A stretch of 58,595 nucleotides of DNA from Pokkaliibacter plantistimulans (GCF_003194385.1 NZ_LAPT01000095.1:1-58595); one strand, 5' to 3'; shown: positions 22,869 through 34,631, numbered from the stretch's first letter. The notes: generated by a model not told the origin, from the sequence alone. Translations and numbers: made by a program.

Positions 22869-23777
22869 ATGACACTTACAGAACTCAAGTACATAGTCAC
22901 CCTCGCACAGGAACAGCACTTTGGTCGGGCCGCAGAGCGCTGTTTCGTCAGTCAGCCTACGCTCAGTGTGGCCGTCAAGAAACTCGAGGATGAGCTGGGG
23001 ATTGCCCTGTTCGAGCGCTCCAAGAATGCAGTGCGCACCACGCCGATGGGCGACACCATCATTCAGCAGGCTCAGCGTGTGCTGGAAGAAAGCGAGCGTA
23101 TCCGCGAGCTGGCCACAGCCGGTAAAGATCAGTTGCGCAGCCCGTTGCGACTGGGAGCGATTTACACCATCGGGCCGTATCTGTTCCCTCACCTGATCCC
23201 CCAGATGAAGCAAAAAGCCCCCGATATGCCACTGTATATCGAGGAAAACTACACCTCGGTGCTGCGCCGCAAACTGCGCAATGGTGAGCTGGATGTGATC
23301 ATCGTTGCCCTGCCCTTTACCGAGCCTGATGTACTGACGCTACCGCTGTACGATGAGCCTTTCGTCATGCTGATGCCCTGCTCTGATGAGATGGCCAAGC
23401 AGGAAACGGTGGATGCCAACAATATTCGCTGCAATGACATGCTGCTCCTGGGAGAAGGTCATTGTTTCCGTGATCAGGTCATGCAGGCCTGCCCCAGTCT
23501 GCGTGACAGCGAAACACAGCAGAGCATTACCGAAGGCAGCTCGCTGGAAACTTTGCGCCACATGGTGGCTTCCGGCTTCGGTATTACCATTCTGCCGCTG
23601 TCGGCGGCGGGCGAAGGGCTGTATGCCCCCGGCCTGCTCTGTACCCGTCCTTTTACCTCACCTCAGCCGATGCGCACCGTAGCACTGGCATGGCGTGCCA
23701 GCTTCCCGCGACCGAAAGCCATCGATGTGCTGCGTGACACCATCAAACAGTGCAATCTGCGGGTACTTCCTGCATGA
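22869..23777 (+). CDS. oxyR: OxyR, hydrogen-peroxide-sensing LysR regulator
   Basis: A 302-aa LysR protein with the redox cysteines at exactly Cys199 and Cys208 (LLLGEGHCFRDQVMQAC), which form the peroxide-sensing disulfide in OxyR. The HTH is within residues 16-40 (FGRAAERCFVSQPTLSVAVK). It activates genes for peroxide defence and usually represses itself. The recG start overlaps its stop (ATGA), as in many gammaproteobacteria. Confidence 0.95.
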   Translation: MTLTELKYIVTLAQEQHFGRAAERCFVSQPTLSVAVKKLEDELGIALFERSKNAVRTTPMGDTIIQQAQRVLEESERIRELATAGKDQLRSPLRLGAIYTIGPYLFPHLIPQMKQKAPDMPLYIEENYTSVLRRKLRNGELDVIIVALPFTEPDVLTLPLYDEPFVMLMPCSDEMAKQETVDANNIRCNDMLLLGEGHCFRDQVMQACPSLRDSETQQSITEGSSLETLRHMVASGFGITILPLSAAGEGLYAPGLLCTRPFTSPQPMRTVALAWRASFPRPKAIDVLRDTIKQCNLRVLPA

Positions 23778-25867
23778 CGCCAGCCAGTCTCGATCAGATC
23801 GAGATCGCATTACTCAAAGGCGCTGGCCCGGCGGTGGTCGAGCGCTGTGAACGTCTGGGTCTGCACAGTGTGCAGGATCTGTTGTTTCACCTGCCTTTGC
23901 GCTATCAGGATCGCACTCGGATCACGCCACTGGGTTCGCTGCGTCCGGGTGACGAAGTGATGGTCGAAGGCTATATCCGGGTTGCCGATATCATCAAAGG
24001 CAAGCGCCGCAGTCTGCTGTGCAAGATTCAGGATGGCTCCGGTACGCTGACGTTGCGCTTCTTTCATTTCTCCCAGGCCCAGCGGGTCGCGCTGCGCAGC
24101 GGTGAACTGTTGCGAGGCTTCGGCGAGGTGCGGGTTGGCCCCAATGGCCTGGAAATGGTTCACCCTGAATACAAGGTGCTGCAGGCGGATAGCCCACCCG
24201 CCGATCTGTCACAGGCATTGACGGCGATTTATCCCGCCACCGAAGGGCTGACTCAAGCCCGTCTGCGCCAGCTGTCAGATCAGGCTCTGTCGATGCTGCA
24301 GCGGCGGGAGAATGCACTGACTGACTGGGTGCCCGCCGAGCTGCTGCGTCAGCACCGTCTCTGTTCACTGGAGGAGGCCCTTCTCTATCTGCACCGTCCC
24401 CCTGCCGGGATATCGCAGGAGCGCCTGCTCAGCACCACCGAACCGCATCGCCAGCGTCTGGTTTTTGAGGAGTTGCTGGCTCATCACCTGAGTCTGATCA
24501 AATTACGCCAGCAGGCATTGCGGATTGACGCACCGGTGCTGACGGGGGACCAGTCTTTACGGCAGGCACTGCTTGCCTCCCTGCCCTTCAGCCTGACCAA
24601 CGCGCAGCAGCGAGTGGTTCAAGAAGTGGCTGAGGATATGAATAAATCGGCGCCTATGTTGCGACTGGTGCAGGGCGATGTGGGCTCCGGCAAGACGGTC
24701 GTGGCGGCCCTTGCAGCGTTACAGGCAGTGGAATCCGGCTTTCAGGCGGTGATGATGGCGCCCACCGAGATTCTGGCCGAGCAGCATTTTCATAACTTCA
24801 GTCGCTGGCTGGAGCCGCTAGGGCTGAAGGTGGCCTGGCTGGCAGGTAAGCTCAAGGGCAAGGCCCGGCAGCAGTCGCTTGAGGCGATTGCCAGCGGAGA
24901 AGCGCGGGTGATTGTCGGCACTCATGCGCTGTTTCAGGATGATGTGTCCTTTGCCCATCTCGGGCTGGTCATCATTGATGAACAGCATCGCTTCGGGGTG
25001 CATCAGCGTCTGGCGCTGCGAGAGAAGGGCATGCATCAGGGCAAGGCGCCACATCAGCTGATCATGACCGCCACACCTATTCCCCGTACTCTGGCCATGG
25101 TGGCTTATGCCGACCTCGACTGCTCTGTCATTGATGAGCTGCCACCCGGGCGTACACCAATTCAGACCGTGGTGATTGCTGACCAGCGTCGTGATGCGGT
25201 GATTGAGCGTGTGCGTGGTGCCTGCATGGCGGGCCGTCAGGCCTATTGGGTTTGCACCCTGATTGAAGAGTCGGAAGTGCTGGAGTGTCAGGCTGCCGAG
25301 GCGACCACCGAGCAACTCAAGGAAGCCTTGCCTGAGCTCAAGATAGGTCTGGTACACGGGCGCATGAAGGCGACGGAAAAGGCGGCTGTCATGGCCGAGT
25401 TCAAAGCCGGTGACCTGCACCTGCTGGTAGCGACCACGGTTATCGAAGTGGGCGTCGATGTGCCCAATGCCAGTGTCATGATCATCGAGAATCCCGAGCG
25501 GCTTGGGCTGGCGCAGCTGCACCAGCTGCGGGGCCGGGTCGGGCGTGGCTCAGTAGAAAGCTTCTGTGTGCTGATGTATCACGCCCCGCTGTCGCAGCAG
25601 GGCAAGGCTCGACTGGGGGTCATGCGGGACAGTACCGACGGTTTTGTGATTGCCGAGAAGGATCTGGAGCTGCGCGGGCCGGGTGAGGTGCTGGGAACGC
25701 GTCAGACCGGGCTGGTGCAGTTCCGTATTGCTGATCTCAGTCAGGATGAGCACTGGCTGGATGCGGTGCATGAGGCCGGTGACTGGGTGATGCGTCATCG
25801 CCCTGACATCAGTGAACCGCTGATCCGCCGCTGGCTGGGACAGGCGGAGCGCTATTCGCAGGCCTGA
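23774..25867 (+). CDS. recG: ATP-dependent DNA helicase RecG
   Basis: A 697-aa branch-migration helicase for stalled forks and recombination intermediates. An N-terminal wedge/OB domain (DEVMVEGYIRVADIIKGKRR, about residues 59-78) precedes the helicase core: Walker A GDVGSGKT near 301, DEQH near 402, TATPIPRTLAM, and the C-terminal QLRGRVGRG motif. ATG 23774 overlaps the oxyR stop (ATGA) and is preferred over the in-frame codon 24 nt upstream. Co-transcription with oxyR would tie it to oxidative stress. Confidence 0.95.
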   Translation: MTPASLDQIEIALLKGAGPAVVERCERLGLHSVQDLLFHLPLRYQDRTRITPLGSLRPGDEVMVEGYIRVADIIKGKRRSLLCKIQDGSGTLTLRFFHFSQAQRVALRSGELLRGFGEVRVGPNGLEMVHPEYKVLQADSPPADLSQALTAIYPATEGLTQARLRQLSDQALSMLQRRENALTDWVPAELLRQHRLCSLEEALLYLHRPPAGISQERLLSTTEPHRQRLVFEELLAHHLSLIKLRQQALRIDAPVLTGDQSLRQALLASLPFSLTNAQQRVVQEVAEDMNKSAPMLRLVQGDVGSGKTVVAALAALQAVESGFQAVMMAPTEILAEQHFHNFSRWLEPLGLKVAWLAGKLKGKARQQSLEAIASGEARVIVGTHALFQDDVSFAHLGLVIIDEQHRFGVHQRLALREKGMHQGKAPHQLIMTATPIPRTLAMVAYADLDCSVIDELPPGRTPIQTVVIADQRRDAVIERVRGACMAGRQAYWVCTLIEESEVLECQAAEATTEQLKEALPELKIGLVHGRMKATEKAAVMAEFKAGDLHLLVATTVIEVGVDVPNASVMIIENPERLGLAQLHQLRGRVGRGSVESFCVLMYHAPLSQQGKARLGVMRDSTDGFVIAEKDLELRGPGEVLGTRQTGLVQFRIADLSQDEHWLDAVHEAGDWVMRHRPDISEPLIRRWLGQAERYSQA

Positions 25868-25975
25868 TCAGGCAGTATCCACCGAGTCAGGCTGCTATAC
25901 TGTGCCGCTGCCACGACATGCCGGATTGCCCTGGTATGTTGTTTTAACAAGAAGCGTGAAACGAATAGCCGACCG

Positions 25976-26482
25976 ATGATTACCGAAACCCAGCTGGACT
26001 GGCTGACTCGCCAGCTTGAGCGCGCCCCGCGTGGCCTGGAAGACATTGCTGCCAGCAGCGCCACGGGCATTCCCCTGGTAGTGCGCATGCGCGCAGTGAT
26101 GGAAGGCAAACCCTTCCCTACCCTGTACTGGCTGACCAGCCGCGATCTGTTCAAGACCATCTCCACCATCGAAGCAGGCGGCTATATCAAGCGTCTGGAG
26201 GCGGAGGTGCAGGATAATCCCGAGCTGAAAGCCGCGCTGCATGCCAGCCATCAGGATTATGTCGATCAGCGTAATGGTTTTATGCGGGAAGAAGACCGGG
26301 AGCTACTGGCGACGCAGGGCAAGCTGGAATATCTGCAGAAGCTCGGTGTGGGGGGGATTGCCGACTGGGACCGCGTGCGTTGCCTGCATATGCACTATGC
26401 CCATCACCTGTGTGGTTACAATGTGATCGGCCAGCGTCTGGAAGCGGAATTTCAGCTCAGCCAGCTGGCGATTCAGTTCTGA
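25976..26482 (+). CDS. DUF501 family protein
   Basis: A 168-aa soluble protein of the DUF501 family. The signature GGIADWDRVRCLHMHYAHHL (about residues 125-144) with closely spaced His residues and one Cys suggests a metal or catalytic site, but the function is unknown. N-terminal region: QLDWLTRQLERAPRGLEDIA then PLVVRMRAVMEGKPFPTLYWL, typical of the family. It stands alone, 108 nt after recG. Confidence 0.8.
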   Translation: MITETQLDWLTRQLERAPRGLEDIAASSATGIPLVVRMRAVMEGKPFPTLYWLTSRDLFKTISTIEAGGYIKRLEAEVQDNPELKAALHASHQDYVDQRNGFMREEDRELLATQGKLEYLQKLGVGGIADWDRVRCLHMHYAHHLCGYNVIGQRLEAEFQLSQLAIQF

Positions 26483-26550
26483 CCCTGCCGTCTTGCTGAG
26501 GGTGCCTCACATGGCTCCCTCATCCTTCCTCTACCTGTTCTTCCGATTGA

Positions 26551-27285
26551 CTACTGCGCACGCAGATTGCTGAACAGATAGCCGTCAAAGTTCGGGTCAT
26601 CGGTATCCGACAGGGCAAACAGGGTGGTCTTGACGTTTTCCAGATGCTGCCACATCGCCTGACGTGCGCCCTGAGCATCGCGTTTGCGTAACTGGTTGAG
26701 AATGGCGCGGTGATCCTCCAGCCAGTTGGCCCGGTATGACAGGTCCATGATGCGTTTGTGCAGGGTCTGCCACATCGGGCTGCGATCGCGGCGATCCCAC
26801 AGCTGCGTACACATTTCCAGCAGCAGGCTGTTTTGTGTTGAGCGGGCGATCAGCAGATGAAAGCGCCGGTCGGCATCCTCACTGACTTCCACCGAAGCCA
26901 TCATGGTGTCTTCCAGATCCAGCATTTCCTGCATCTGCTGAATATCCTGCTTGGTCACCGTCTGCGCGGCGCAGGCGGCAATGGAGCTTTCCAGCACCTG
27001 TCGGGCCTGCAACAGCTCGAACGGGCCAATATCCTCATCCGGTACGCGTTGTGGCGATACGGGGCTGCCGGGCCGCTGGCGCAGATAGATGCCTGAGCCC
27101 TGGCGTACCTCTATCCAGCCTTCAATTTCCAGCATGATAAAGGCTTCACGCACCACCGTGCGGCTGGTGCCAAAACGTTCGGCATAGGCGCGTTCGGTGG
27201 GTAGCTTGCAGCCTGGAGCAAGTTCCTGCTGGGCCAGATCAGCTTTGATCTGCTCACCAATGTCACGATAGAGGCGTTCGGTCAT
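26551..27285 (-). CDS. GntR/FadR-family regulator of hexuronate genes (UxuR/ExuR-like)
   Basis: A 244-aa regulator with an N-terminal GntR winged helix (LPTERAYAERFGTSRTVVRE, about residues 28-47, and RQGSGIYL) and a C-terminal FCD ligand domain (residues 85-235) with RRFHLLIA and DHRAILNQL, whose Asp/His residues bind metal and ligand. It diverges from uxuB-uxuA, so it most likely senses fructuronate or glucuronate and represses the operon. Four TGGTATGCCA-type repeats lie between them. Confidence 0.85.
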   Translation of the reverse strand: MTERLYRDIGEQIKADLAQQELAPGCKLPTERAYAERFGTSRTVVREAFIMLEIEGWIEVRQGSGIYLRQRPGSPVSPQRVPDEDIGPFELLQARQVLESSIAACAAQTVTKQDIQQMQEMLDLEDTMMASVEVSEDADRRFHLLIARSTQNSLLLEMCTQLWDRRDRSPMWQTLHKRIMDLSYRANWLEDHRAILNQLRKRDAQGARQAMWQHLENVKTTLFALSDTDDPNFDGYLFSNLRAQ

Positions 27286-27346
27286 GGGGTGTTGATACGG
27301 GCAGAGGGGTGAGTGGCTAGGTGCAAACTATACCTGTGGCCATGAC

Positions 27347-27513
27347 TGGTATGCCATAGAAAAATTTTCTATTTATTGGTATGCCAATTTGATGCTAAGG
27401 TAGCGCCCTGTGCTGACCGTACTGTATGGCATTTCACCAGCAAGCAGCACAGGAGGCTCATTACGAGCGTGATACATCAGCTGGTATGCAGCGATTCCAT
27501 TCTGGTATGCCAG
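27347..27513. promoter_or_regulatory. four operator-like repeats in the uxuR-uxuB intergenic region
   Basis: Palindromic copies: CTGGTATGCCA around 27346-27356, TTGGTATGCCAA (27376-27387), CTGGTATGCAG (27481-27491, imperfect) and CTGGTATGCCAG (27502-27513). GntR/FadR regulators commonly bind TGGTNNNACCA-type sites. The spacing (two near the regulator, two near uxuB) suggests control of both genes, possibly with looping. Confidence 0.75.
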
Positions 27514-27555
27514 TTTTTGTCGTTGCCCCCACTCCTTGCCTGACAGGAAATAACA

Positions 27556-29025
27556 ATGACGCCTGCGGATGACAACTCCCCGACCGTAACCAGAGTGCCT
27601 GGCACCTATCGGCCTGCCGACATCAGTACTGGTATCGTGCACCTTGGCCTTGGCGCTTTTCACCGTGCCCATCAGGCGGTCTATATCGAGCAGGTGCTGC
27701 AGCGTCATGGTGGCGGCCCCTGGGCCATCTGCAGTGCCAACATCCGTTCCAATATGCGGGTCGTGGAGGAGCTGGAGTACCAGCAGTTCAGCTATCACGT
27801 TGCCGAATATGCTGATCAGCAGCATGTCACCCTGCGTCAGGTCAACGCCATTGCTTCTGCCATCTATGCCGGTGAAGGCGACAACGGCAGTGGCCATGCC
27901 GCATTGCTGGACATACTCAGCGCTGCTACCACGCGCATTGTCACCCTGACAGTGACGGAAAAGGGCTATTACCTGATCCCTGCGCAGCAACAGTTGCGTC
28001 TGGATGATCCGGCCATTGCCGCTGATATTGCCCAGCCTCAGCAACCCCATACCGCTCCTGGTCTGCTGGTGGAAGCACTGCGTCGCCGTCGGGCCGCAGG
28101 CATTCCGCCCTTTACGGTCCTGTCCTGTGACAACATGCCGGACAACGGCAAGCGCTGTCAGATGGCCGTGGTGCAGCTGGCTGCCCAGCAGGATGCCGGG
28201 CTGGCGGACTGGATCGCCACGGAGGTCGCCTTTCCCTGCTCCATGGTGGATCGCATCGTGCCAGCCATGACCGACGCCTCTCTGGCGACCCTGCGCGATC
28301 TCGGCTGCAATGAGCCTGCGGCCATCATCTGTGAAGCCTTCAGTCAGTGGGTGGTGGAAGACCATTTCCCGCAGGGGCGACCTGACTGGGAAGTCGACGG
28401 CGTGCAGATGGTGGCGGATGTGGCACCGTTTGAGGCGATGAAGCTGCGCATGCTGAACGGCAGCCATTCACTGCTGGCCTATCTTGGGCCGCTGCTGGGC
28501 TATGCCACCGTCGCCGAAGCCGTGGCTGACCCGCAGGTGTGTGCACTGCTGCGCGGTTACATGCTGGAGGAAGCCAAACCGACGCTGTCGATGCCCGCCG
28601 ATGTGGACATTGACGCCTATGCCGATCAGCTGCTGGCCCGCTTTGCCAACGACAGCCTGCACCATCAGCTACGCCAGATTGCCATGGACGGTTCCCAGAA
28701 ACTGCCACAACGCTGGCTGGCGGGGATGCAACAGCTGCGTCACGATCAGTTGCCCTGCCGTCGTACTGAGCTGGGCATTGCCGCCTGGGTAATGACTGTC
28801 ATGCAGGCTAGTAAGGGTTTGCTTACTCTGAATGACCCGATGCAGGCGACATTGCTGGCGGCGGCCAGCGAGGCCGATCCGTTGCTGGCATTGCTGTCAG
28901 TGGACGCTATCTTCCCTGCCCAGCTATTGCAGGACCAGGCCCTGCTAGTACGGCTGCGTGAGGCGCTGACTGCGCTGAGCCAGCCCTCGACCATCCGAAC
29001 TTTTATTGCTCAGCTGCAAGGCTGA
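27556..29025 (+). CDS. uxuB: fructuronate reductase (mannitol dehydrogenase family)
   Basis: A 489-aa member of the polyol-specific long-chain dehydrogenase family. The N-terminal nucleotide-binding region begins [20 protein letters not shown] (about residues 27-46). The catalytic KLRMLNGSH motif is at residues 296-304 (Lys296, Asn301, His304). Family members include mannitol dehydrogenase; the adjoining uxuA and UxuR-like regulator point to NADH-dependent reduction of D-fructuronate to D-mannonate. Confidence 0.85.
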   Translation: MTPADDNSPTVTRVPGTYRPADISTGIVHLGLGAFHRAHQAVYIEQVLQRHGGGPWAICSANIRSNMRVVEELEYQQFSYHVAEYADQQHVTLRQVNAIASAIYAGEGDNGSGHAALLDILSAATTRIVTLTVTEKGYYLIPAQQQLRLDDPAIAADIAQPQQPHTAPGLLVEALRRRRAAGIPPFTVLSCDNMPDNGKRCQMAVVQLAAQQDAGLADWIATEVAFPCSMVDRIVPAMTDASLATLRDLGCNEPAAIICEAFSQWVVEDHFPQGRPDWEVDGVQMVADVAPFEAMKLRMLNGSHSLLAYLGPLLGYATVAEAVADPQVCALLRGYMLEEAKPTLSMPADVDIDAYADQLLARFANDSLHHQLRQIAMDGSQKLPQRWLAGMQQLRHDQLPCRRTELGIAAWVMTVMQASKGLLTLNDPMQATLLAAASEADPLLALLSVDAIFPAQLLQDQALLVRLREALTALSQPSTIRTFIAQLQG

Positions 29026-29053
29026 TCTGAACCCGTCTCTTAGGAGCCTAGTT

Positions 29054-30235
29054 ATGGAACATACCTGGCGCTGGTTTGGACCAGCCGACGACATTTCACT
29101 GATGGATATCCGTCAGGCTGGCGCGACCGGCATCGTCTCTGCACTGCACGACATCGCCAACGGCGAGGTCTGGCCGGTCGCTGCCATTGCCGAGCGCAAG
29201 GCCATCATTGAAGCGGCCGGGCTGCGCTGGGCCGTGGTGGAAAGTATTCCGGTGCACGAGGACATCAAGCGTCGCACCGGTCGCTATGCCGACTATATCG
29301 CCAACTATCAGCAGAGCCTGCGCAATCTGGCCGCCTGCGGTATCGACACGGTGTGCTACAACTTTATGCCGGTGCTGGACTGGACCCGCACTGATCTGGC
29401 CTATGAGCTGCCAGACGGTTCCCGTGCATTGCGCTTTGACCAGATCGCCTTTGCCGCATTTGAACTGTTCATCCTGCAGCGCGAGGGGGCGAAGAGTGAA
29501 TACTCGGCGGCCGAGCAGCAGGCGGCGGCTGACTATCTGGCCGCGCTGCCGGATGCAGAGCGTGACAAGCTGGTGGCCACCATCATTGCCGGTCTGCCAG
29601 GGGCGGAAGAAAGCTATACCCTGGATGACTTCCGGCAGGCGCTGGCAGCCTACGATGCCATCGACAAAGATCAGCTGCGTGAGCACCTGCGTCTGTTCCT
29701 TGAAGCCATCGTACCGGTGGCGGAAGAAGTGGGCATCCGTCTGGCCATTCACCCGGACGATCCGCCCCGGCCGATTCTGGGTCTGCCGCGCATTGTCTCC
29801 ACGCGTGATGATGTCGCCTGGCTGGTAGAGAAAGTGCCTGCTAAGGCCAACGGCATCACCTTCTGTACCGGCTCTTACGGTGTACGTGCCGATAACGATC
29901 TGTGTGCTATGGCCACCGAGTTTGCTGATCGTATCTACTTTACCCACCTGCGCTCCACTGAGCGTGAGGAGACACCCGGCAGCTTCCACGAAGCGTCGCA
30001 TCTGGGCGGCGATGCCAATCTGGTTGAGGTGGTGCGGGTACTGGTGAACGAGGAGCGTCGTCGTGCCGAGGCCGGTGATCTGCCGCTCATTCCCATGCGT
30101 CCGGATCATGGCCACCAGATTCTGGATGATCTGCGCAAGCAGGGCCGTCCCGGTTATTCCCTGTTGGGTCGTATGAAAGGGCTGGCGGAGCTGCGCGGTG
30201 TGGAGCTGGCGATACGCCACTTCAAGGTGCTGTAA
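29054..30235 (+). CDS. uxuA: mannonate dehydratase
   Basis: A 393-aa TIM-barrel enzyme converting D-mannonate to 2-keto-3-deoxygluconate. Metal and substrate residues are visible in [12 protein letters not shown] (His near 235), FCTGSYGV (Cys near 274), YFTHLRST (His near 301) and [10 protein letters not shown] (Asp/His near 351). The start [10 protein letters not shown] follows TTAGGAG. It lies 28 nt after uxuB and forms one operon with it. uxaC (uronate isomerase) and the Kdg kinase/aldolase genes are not in the window. Confidence 0.95.
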   Translation: MEHTWRWFGPADDISLMDIRQAGATGIVSALHDIANGEVWPVAAIAERKAIIEAAGLRWAVVESIPVHEDIKRRTGRYADYIANYQQSLRNLAACGIDTVCYNFMPVLDWTRTDLAYELPDGSRALRFDQIAFAAFELFILQREGAKSEYSAAEQQAAADYLAALPDAERDKLVATIIAGLPGAEESYTLDDFRQALAAYDAIDKDQLREHLRLFLEAIVPVAEEVGIRLAIHPDDPPRPILGLPRIVSTRDDVAWLVEKVPAKANGITFCTGSYGVRADNDLCAMATEFADRIYFTHLRSTEREETPGSFHEASHLGGDANLVEVVRVLVNEERRRAEAGDLPLIPMRPDHGHQILDDLRKQGRPGYSLLGRMKGLAELRGVELAIRHFKVL

Positions 30236-30372
30236 GTCAGCCTGGGGCACCTCTCAGGGTGCGCTGTCAGAGTATTAAGAGTTGCCAGTTGAGCCCGGAG
30301 GCCGTGAGGTCTGCGGGCTTTTTTATGCGCTTGACGTGCGGTTGGCGGTGCAGAGCGAGCGGTGATGGGCTG

Positions 30373-31674
30373 TCAGGCTTCCTGTTCGAGGCTGACCAGC
30401 AGACTGGCCGGGAATTTGGCGCGGAACAGACTGCCTTTGCCCAGCTGGCTTTCGATCTGCAGCGTGGCTTCGTGACGTAGCAGTACATGTTTGACGATGG
30501 CGAGGCCCAGACCGGTGCCGCCGCTTTCTGAGGTGCGGCTGGGGTCAGCACGATAGAAGCGCTCGGTCAGGCGAGGGATGTGGATAGGATCAATGCCGAT
30601 GCCATTGTCCTGTACTTCAAAGACGGCGCCCTCACCCTGACGGCGCCAGCGAATTTGAATCTGTCCCTCATCAGGCGTGTACTTGACGGCGTTCATCACC
30701 AGGTTGGATAGGGCACTGTGCAGCTCCTGTTCGCGGCCATGCAGGCACAGGCCCGGCTCGGCTTCCAGCGTGATGGTCTGACCCTTGTCGGTGCCGAGTG
30801 CTTCGGCATCATGCAGAATCTGGCGCAGCAGATGATCCATGTCTACCGGCTCGGCAGCATATTCAATCTGTGAGGTTTCCAGCCGCGACAGGGTCAGCAG
30901 GTCGGCAATCAGGTTTTCCATCCGCTTGGCCTGCTTGCCCATCTGCTGGACCGGGCGCACCCAGGGGCGCGGCAGCTGATCCAGATGGTCGCCGAGGGTT
31001 TCCAGATAGCCACTGATGACAGTCAGTGGCGTGCGCAGTTCGTGAGAGGCATTGGCGACAAAGTCCTGGCGCATTTTCTCCAGGTTGTGCAGCCGGGTGA
31101 CGTCCTGTACCAGCATCAGGCGGTCGCCCTTGCCAAACAGGGTAATGCTGATTTGCAGATACTGGTCGCTGTTGGTGGGGGCAGGGACTTCCAGCGGCTC
31201 CTGATAACGGCAGCGATCAAAATAGCGCACGAAGTCAGGGCGGCGCAGCAGGTGAGTGATCGGCTGGCCACGGTCCTGTGGATAGCGCAGCCCCAGCAGG
31301 CGGCTGGCGGCCTGATTCCACCATTCCAGCGCGCCGTCTTCATCGAGCAGCACGACGCCGTCTTTCAGCGCGGAGGTGGAATCCTGAATGCGGGCGATGA
31401 TGCCTCGCAGGCGGTCGTGCTCGTCCAGATTGCGTTTCTGCAGACGATACAGCTCATCGAAGATGTCGCCCCACAGCCCTTTGCCTTCCGGTACGTCATC
31501 CTTTTCGCTGGAGTTTTTCGCCAGCCAGCGTACCAGATGCTGAAAATGCCACAGTTGCCAGCCCAGCAGGCCAGCCAGTCCCAGGCTCAGCCCCTGCAGC
31601 GCATAACCGCTGAGGGCGCCTGCCAGTGTACATCCCAGTAACACCAGAGCCTGACGGCCCAGGAAACTGCGCAT
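30373..31674 (-). CDS. phoR: phosphate-sensor histidine kinase PhoR
   Basis: A 433-aa membrane kinase. Two N-terminal helices (residues 7-45), a PAS domain (about 95-200), the HisKA box ASHELRTPLT with the phospho-His near residue 211, and a HATPase domain (NLVMNAVKYTPDEG, DNGIGI, GGTGLGLAIV). It is 2 nt downstream of phoB on the minus strand, so the pair is co-transcribed. It phosphorylates PhoB under phosphate limitation. Confidence 0.93.
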   Translation of the reverse strand: MRSFLGRQALVLLGCTLAGALSGYALQGLSLGLAGLLGWQLWHFQHLVRWLAKNSSEKDDVPEGKGLWGDIFDELYRLQKRNLDEHDRLRGIIARIQDSTSALKDGVVLLDEDGALEWWNQAASRLLGLRYPQDRGQPITHLLRRPDFVRYFDRCRYQEPLEVPAPTNSDQYLQISITLFGKGDRLMLVQDVTRLHNLEKMRQDFVANASHELRTPLTVISGYLETLGDHLDQLPRPWVRPVQQMGKQAKRMENLIADLLTLSRLETSQIEYAAEPVDMDHLLRQILHDAEALGTDKGQTITLEAEPGLCLHGREQELHSALSNLVMNAVKYTPDEGQIQIRWRRQGEGAVFEVQDNGIGIDPIHIPRLTERFYRADPSRTSESGGTGLGLAIVKHVLLRHEATLQIESQLGKGSLFRAKFPASLLVSLEQEA

Positions 31675-31676
31675 GA

Positions 31677-32369
31677 TTACGCAACCTTGTTGGAGAATCG
31701 ATAGCCGGTGCCGCGTACGGTCTGAATCAGGTGTTCGTGTTGTCCGCCCAGCGCCTTGCGCAGACGGCGAATATGGACGTCGACGGTGCGCTCTTCGACA
31801 TAGACGTTACCGCCCCACACCTGGTCCAGCAGTTGTCCGCGGGAGTAGGCGCGCTCAGGGTGGGTCATGAAGAAGTGTAGCAGTCGGTATTCGGTCGGTC
31901 CCATTTCCAGCTGCTTGCCGTGGGAGGTGACGCGATGGGACACCGGATCCAGCAGCAGGCCTTCGATTTCCACCGGATCTTCCAGCCCCTGCGGCGCAGC
32001 ACGGCGCAGCACCGCCTTGAGACGGGCCACCAGCTCACGCGGTGAGAAGGGTTTGGTGATGTAGTCATCAGCGCCTGCTTCCAGACCCTGAATCTTGTTG
32101 TCCTCATCGCCCTTGGCGGTGAGCATGATGATCGGCATTTCCGCGGTCATCTGGTCACGCTTGAGCCGACGGCAGAATTCGATGCCACTGGTGCCGGGCA
32201 ACATCCAGTCGAGCAGCATCAGATCGGGTTTGTCGTCGACGATAATGGCATGGGCGCGGGTGGTGTTTTCGGCTTCGAAACACTCGTAGCCGGCCATTTC
32301 CAGCGCAACGGCAATCATTTCCCTGATCGGCGCTTCGTCATCGACGATCAGGACCTTTTTGTCAGCCAT
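31677..32369 (-). CDS. phoB: phosphate regulon response regulator PhoB
   Basis: A 230-aa OmpR-type regulator. Receiver domain with D10-D11, phospho-acceptor Asp54 (LLDWMLPG) and the conserved Lys in ITKPFS; C-terminal winged helix with [17 protein letters not shown] and TVRGTGYRF. The start [11 protein letters not shown] (32369) is preferred to an ATG two codons earlier. PhoR follows directly. Confidence 0.95.
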   Translation of the reverse strand: MADKKVLIVDDEAPIREMIAVALEMAGYECFEAENTTRAHAIIVDDKPDLMLLDWMLPGTSGIEFCRRLKRDQMTAEMPIIMLTAKGDEDNKIQGLEAGADDYITKPFSPRELVARLKAVLRRAAPQGLEDPVEIEGLLLDPVSHRVTSHGKQLEMGPTEYRLLHFFMTHPERAYSRGQLLDQVWGGNVYVEERTVDVHIRRLRKALGGQHEHLIQTVRGTGYRFSNKVA

Positions 32370-32425
32370 GTGCATTACCTGTCATCTATTGCGTTCTTGT
32401 GACCGCATTATTACAACGACATGGT

Positions 32426-32444
32426 GTTACACAAATATGACAAA
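32426..32444 (-). promoter_or_regulatory. candidate Pho box upstream of phoB
   Basis: On the minus strand TTTGTCATATTTGTGTAAC resembles the Pho box (two CTGTCAT-like half sites 11 bp apart): the first half matches 6 of 7, the second is weak. It lies about 60-75 nt before the phoB start, where autoactivation by PhoB would be expected. Confidence 0.4.
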
Positions 32445-33827
<1,383 letters not shown>

Positions 33828-33834
33828 CGGTTGT

Positions 33835-33870
33835 CTGCAGGCCGGTGCACTCCCCTGCACCGGCCTGCAG
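33835..33870. terminator. strong hairpin between argB and slmA
   Basis: CTGCAGGCCGGTGCA (33835-33849) pairs perfectly over 15 bp with TGCACCGGCCTGCAG (33856-33870), loop CTCCCC. No T run follows, so it may act as an RNA stabiliser or pause rather than a classical terminator. Confidence 0.5.
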
Positions 33871-33896
33871 ATGGGCTGACGGATGTAAGGTAAACA

Positions 33897-34631
33897 ATGA
33901 CGGAAAGTCTCAGTCCCAAGGCCCGTAAGGGCCAGGCAAAGCAGCGGATTCTGGAAGCCCTGGCACGGATGTTGGAACATGCGCCGGGCGGGCGCATCAC
34001 CACGGCAGCACTGGCACAGGAAGTCGGTGTGACCGAAGCGGCACTGTATCGCCATTTTCCCAGCAAGACGCGGATGTTTGAGGGGCTGATCGATTTTGTC
34101 GAGGAGAGCCTGTTTAGCCGCATCAACCTGATTCTGGAGCGCGAAGCCAGTGCGGCCGTACGCTGTCAGCAGGTACTGACGCTGCTGCTGGCGTTTGCCG
34201 AGAAGAATCCTGGCCTGGCCGTGTTGCTGGCCGGTGACGTGCTGGCGGGCGAGGATGCACGTCTGCATCAGCGTATCCGTCAGGTGTTCGACCGTATTGA
34301 GACCCAGCTGCGGCAGATCCTGCGCGAGGCCGAGCTGCGTGAGCAGCTGCGTACCCTGAAGCCGCCCAGTGTCTGCGCCAATCTGCTGATGGCCTTTGCC
34401 GAAGGCCGCCTGCGTCAGTTTGTCCGCAGTGAGTTCAGCCAGCCACCGACCGAGCACTGGCCGGAACAGTGGGTGCTGCTGAAAGCGCCGCTGCTGCGCC
34501 CTGCCCCACTCAGCAAGGCGAGTGATGCAACTCCCGCCACCGAAGAGCATCATGGGCACGACGACCCTCATGCTGATGACGAGGCTTCAGCGCTGGATGA
34601 GCAGACGGCCGTCAGCGAAGAACAACATTGA
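33897..34631 (+). CDS. slmA: nucleoid occlusion factor SlmA, with extended tail
   Basis: A 244-aa TetR-family protein. The HTH ([20 protein letters not shown], about residues 35-54, then [20 protein letters not shown]) and the [12 protein letters not shown] segment are characteristic of SlmA, which binds specific chromosomal sites and blocks FtsZ ring assembly over the nucleoid. SlmA is normally near 200 residues; here about 40 extra C-terminal residues are acidic, His-rich and low complexity ([15 protein letters not shown]). Next to argB as in related gammaproteobacteria. Confidence 0.9.
   Translation: MTESLSPKARKGQAKQRILEALARMLEHAPGGRITTAALAQEVGVTEAALYRHFPSKTRMFEGLIDFVEESLFSRINLILEREASAAVRCQQVLTLLLAFAEKNPGLAVLLAGDVLAGEDARLHQRIRQVFDRIETQLRQILREAELREQLRTLKPPSVCANLLMAFAEGRLRQFVRSEFSQPPTEHWPEQWVLLKAPLLRPAPLSKASDATPATEEHHGHDDPHADDEASALDEQTAVSEEQH

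Noticed and set aside
27373..28467. 364-codon minus-strand frame over the uxuB promoter and 5' half
   Set aside because: Shadow of uxuB that also runs through the operator region.
29096..30250. 384-codon minus-strand frame opposite uxuA
   Set aside because: Shadow of uxuA; no start signal and no family resemblance.
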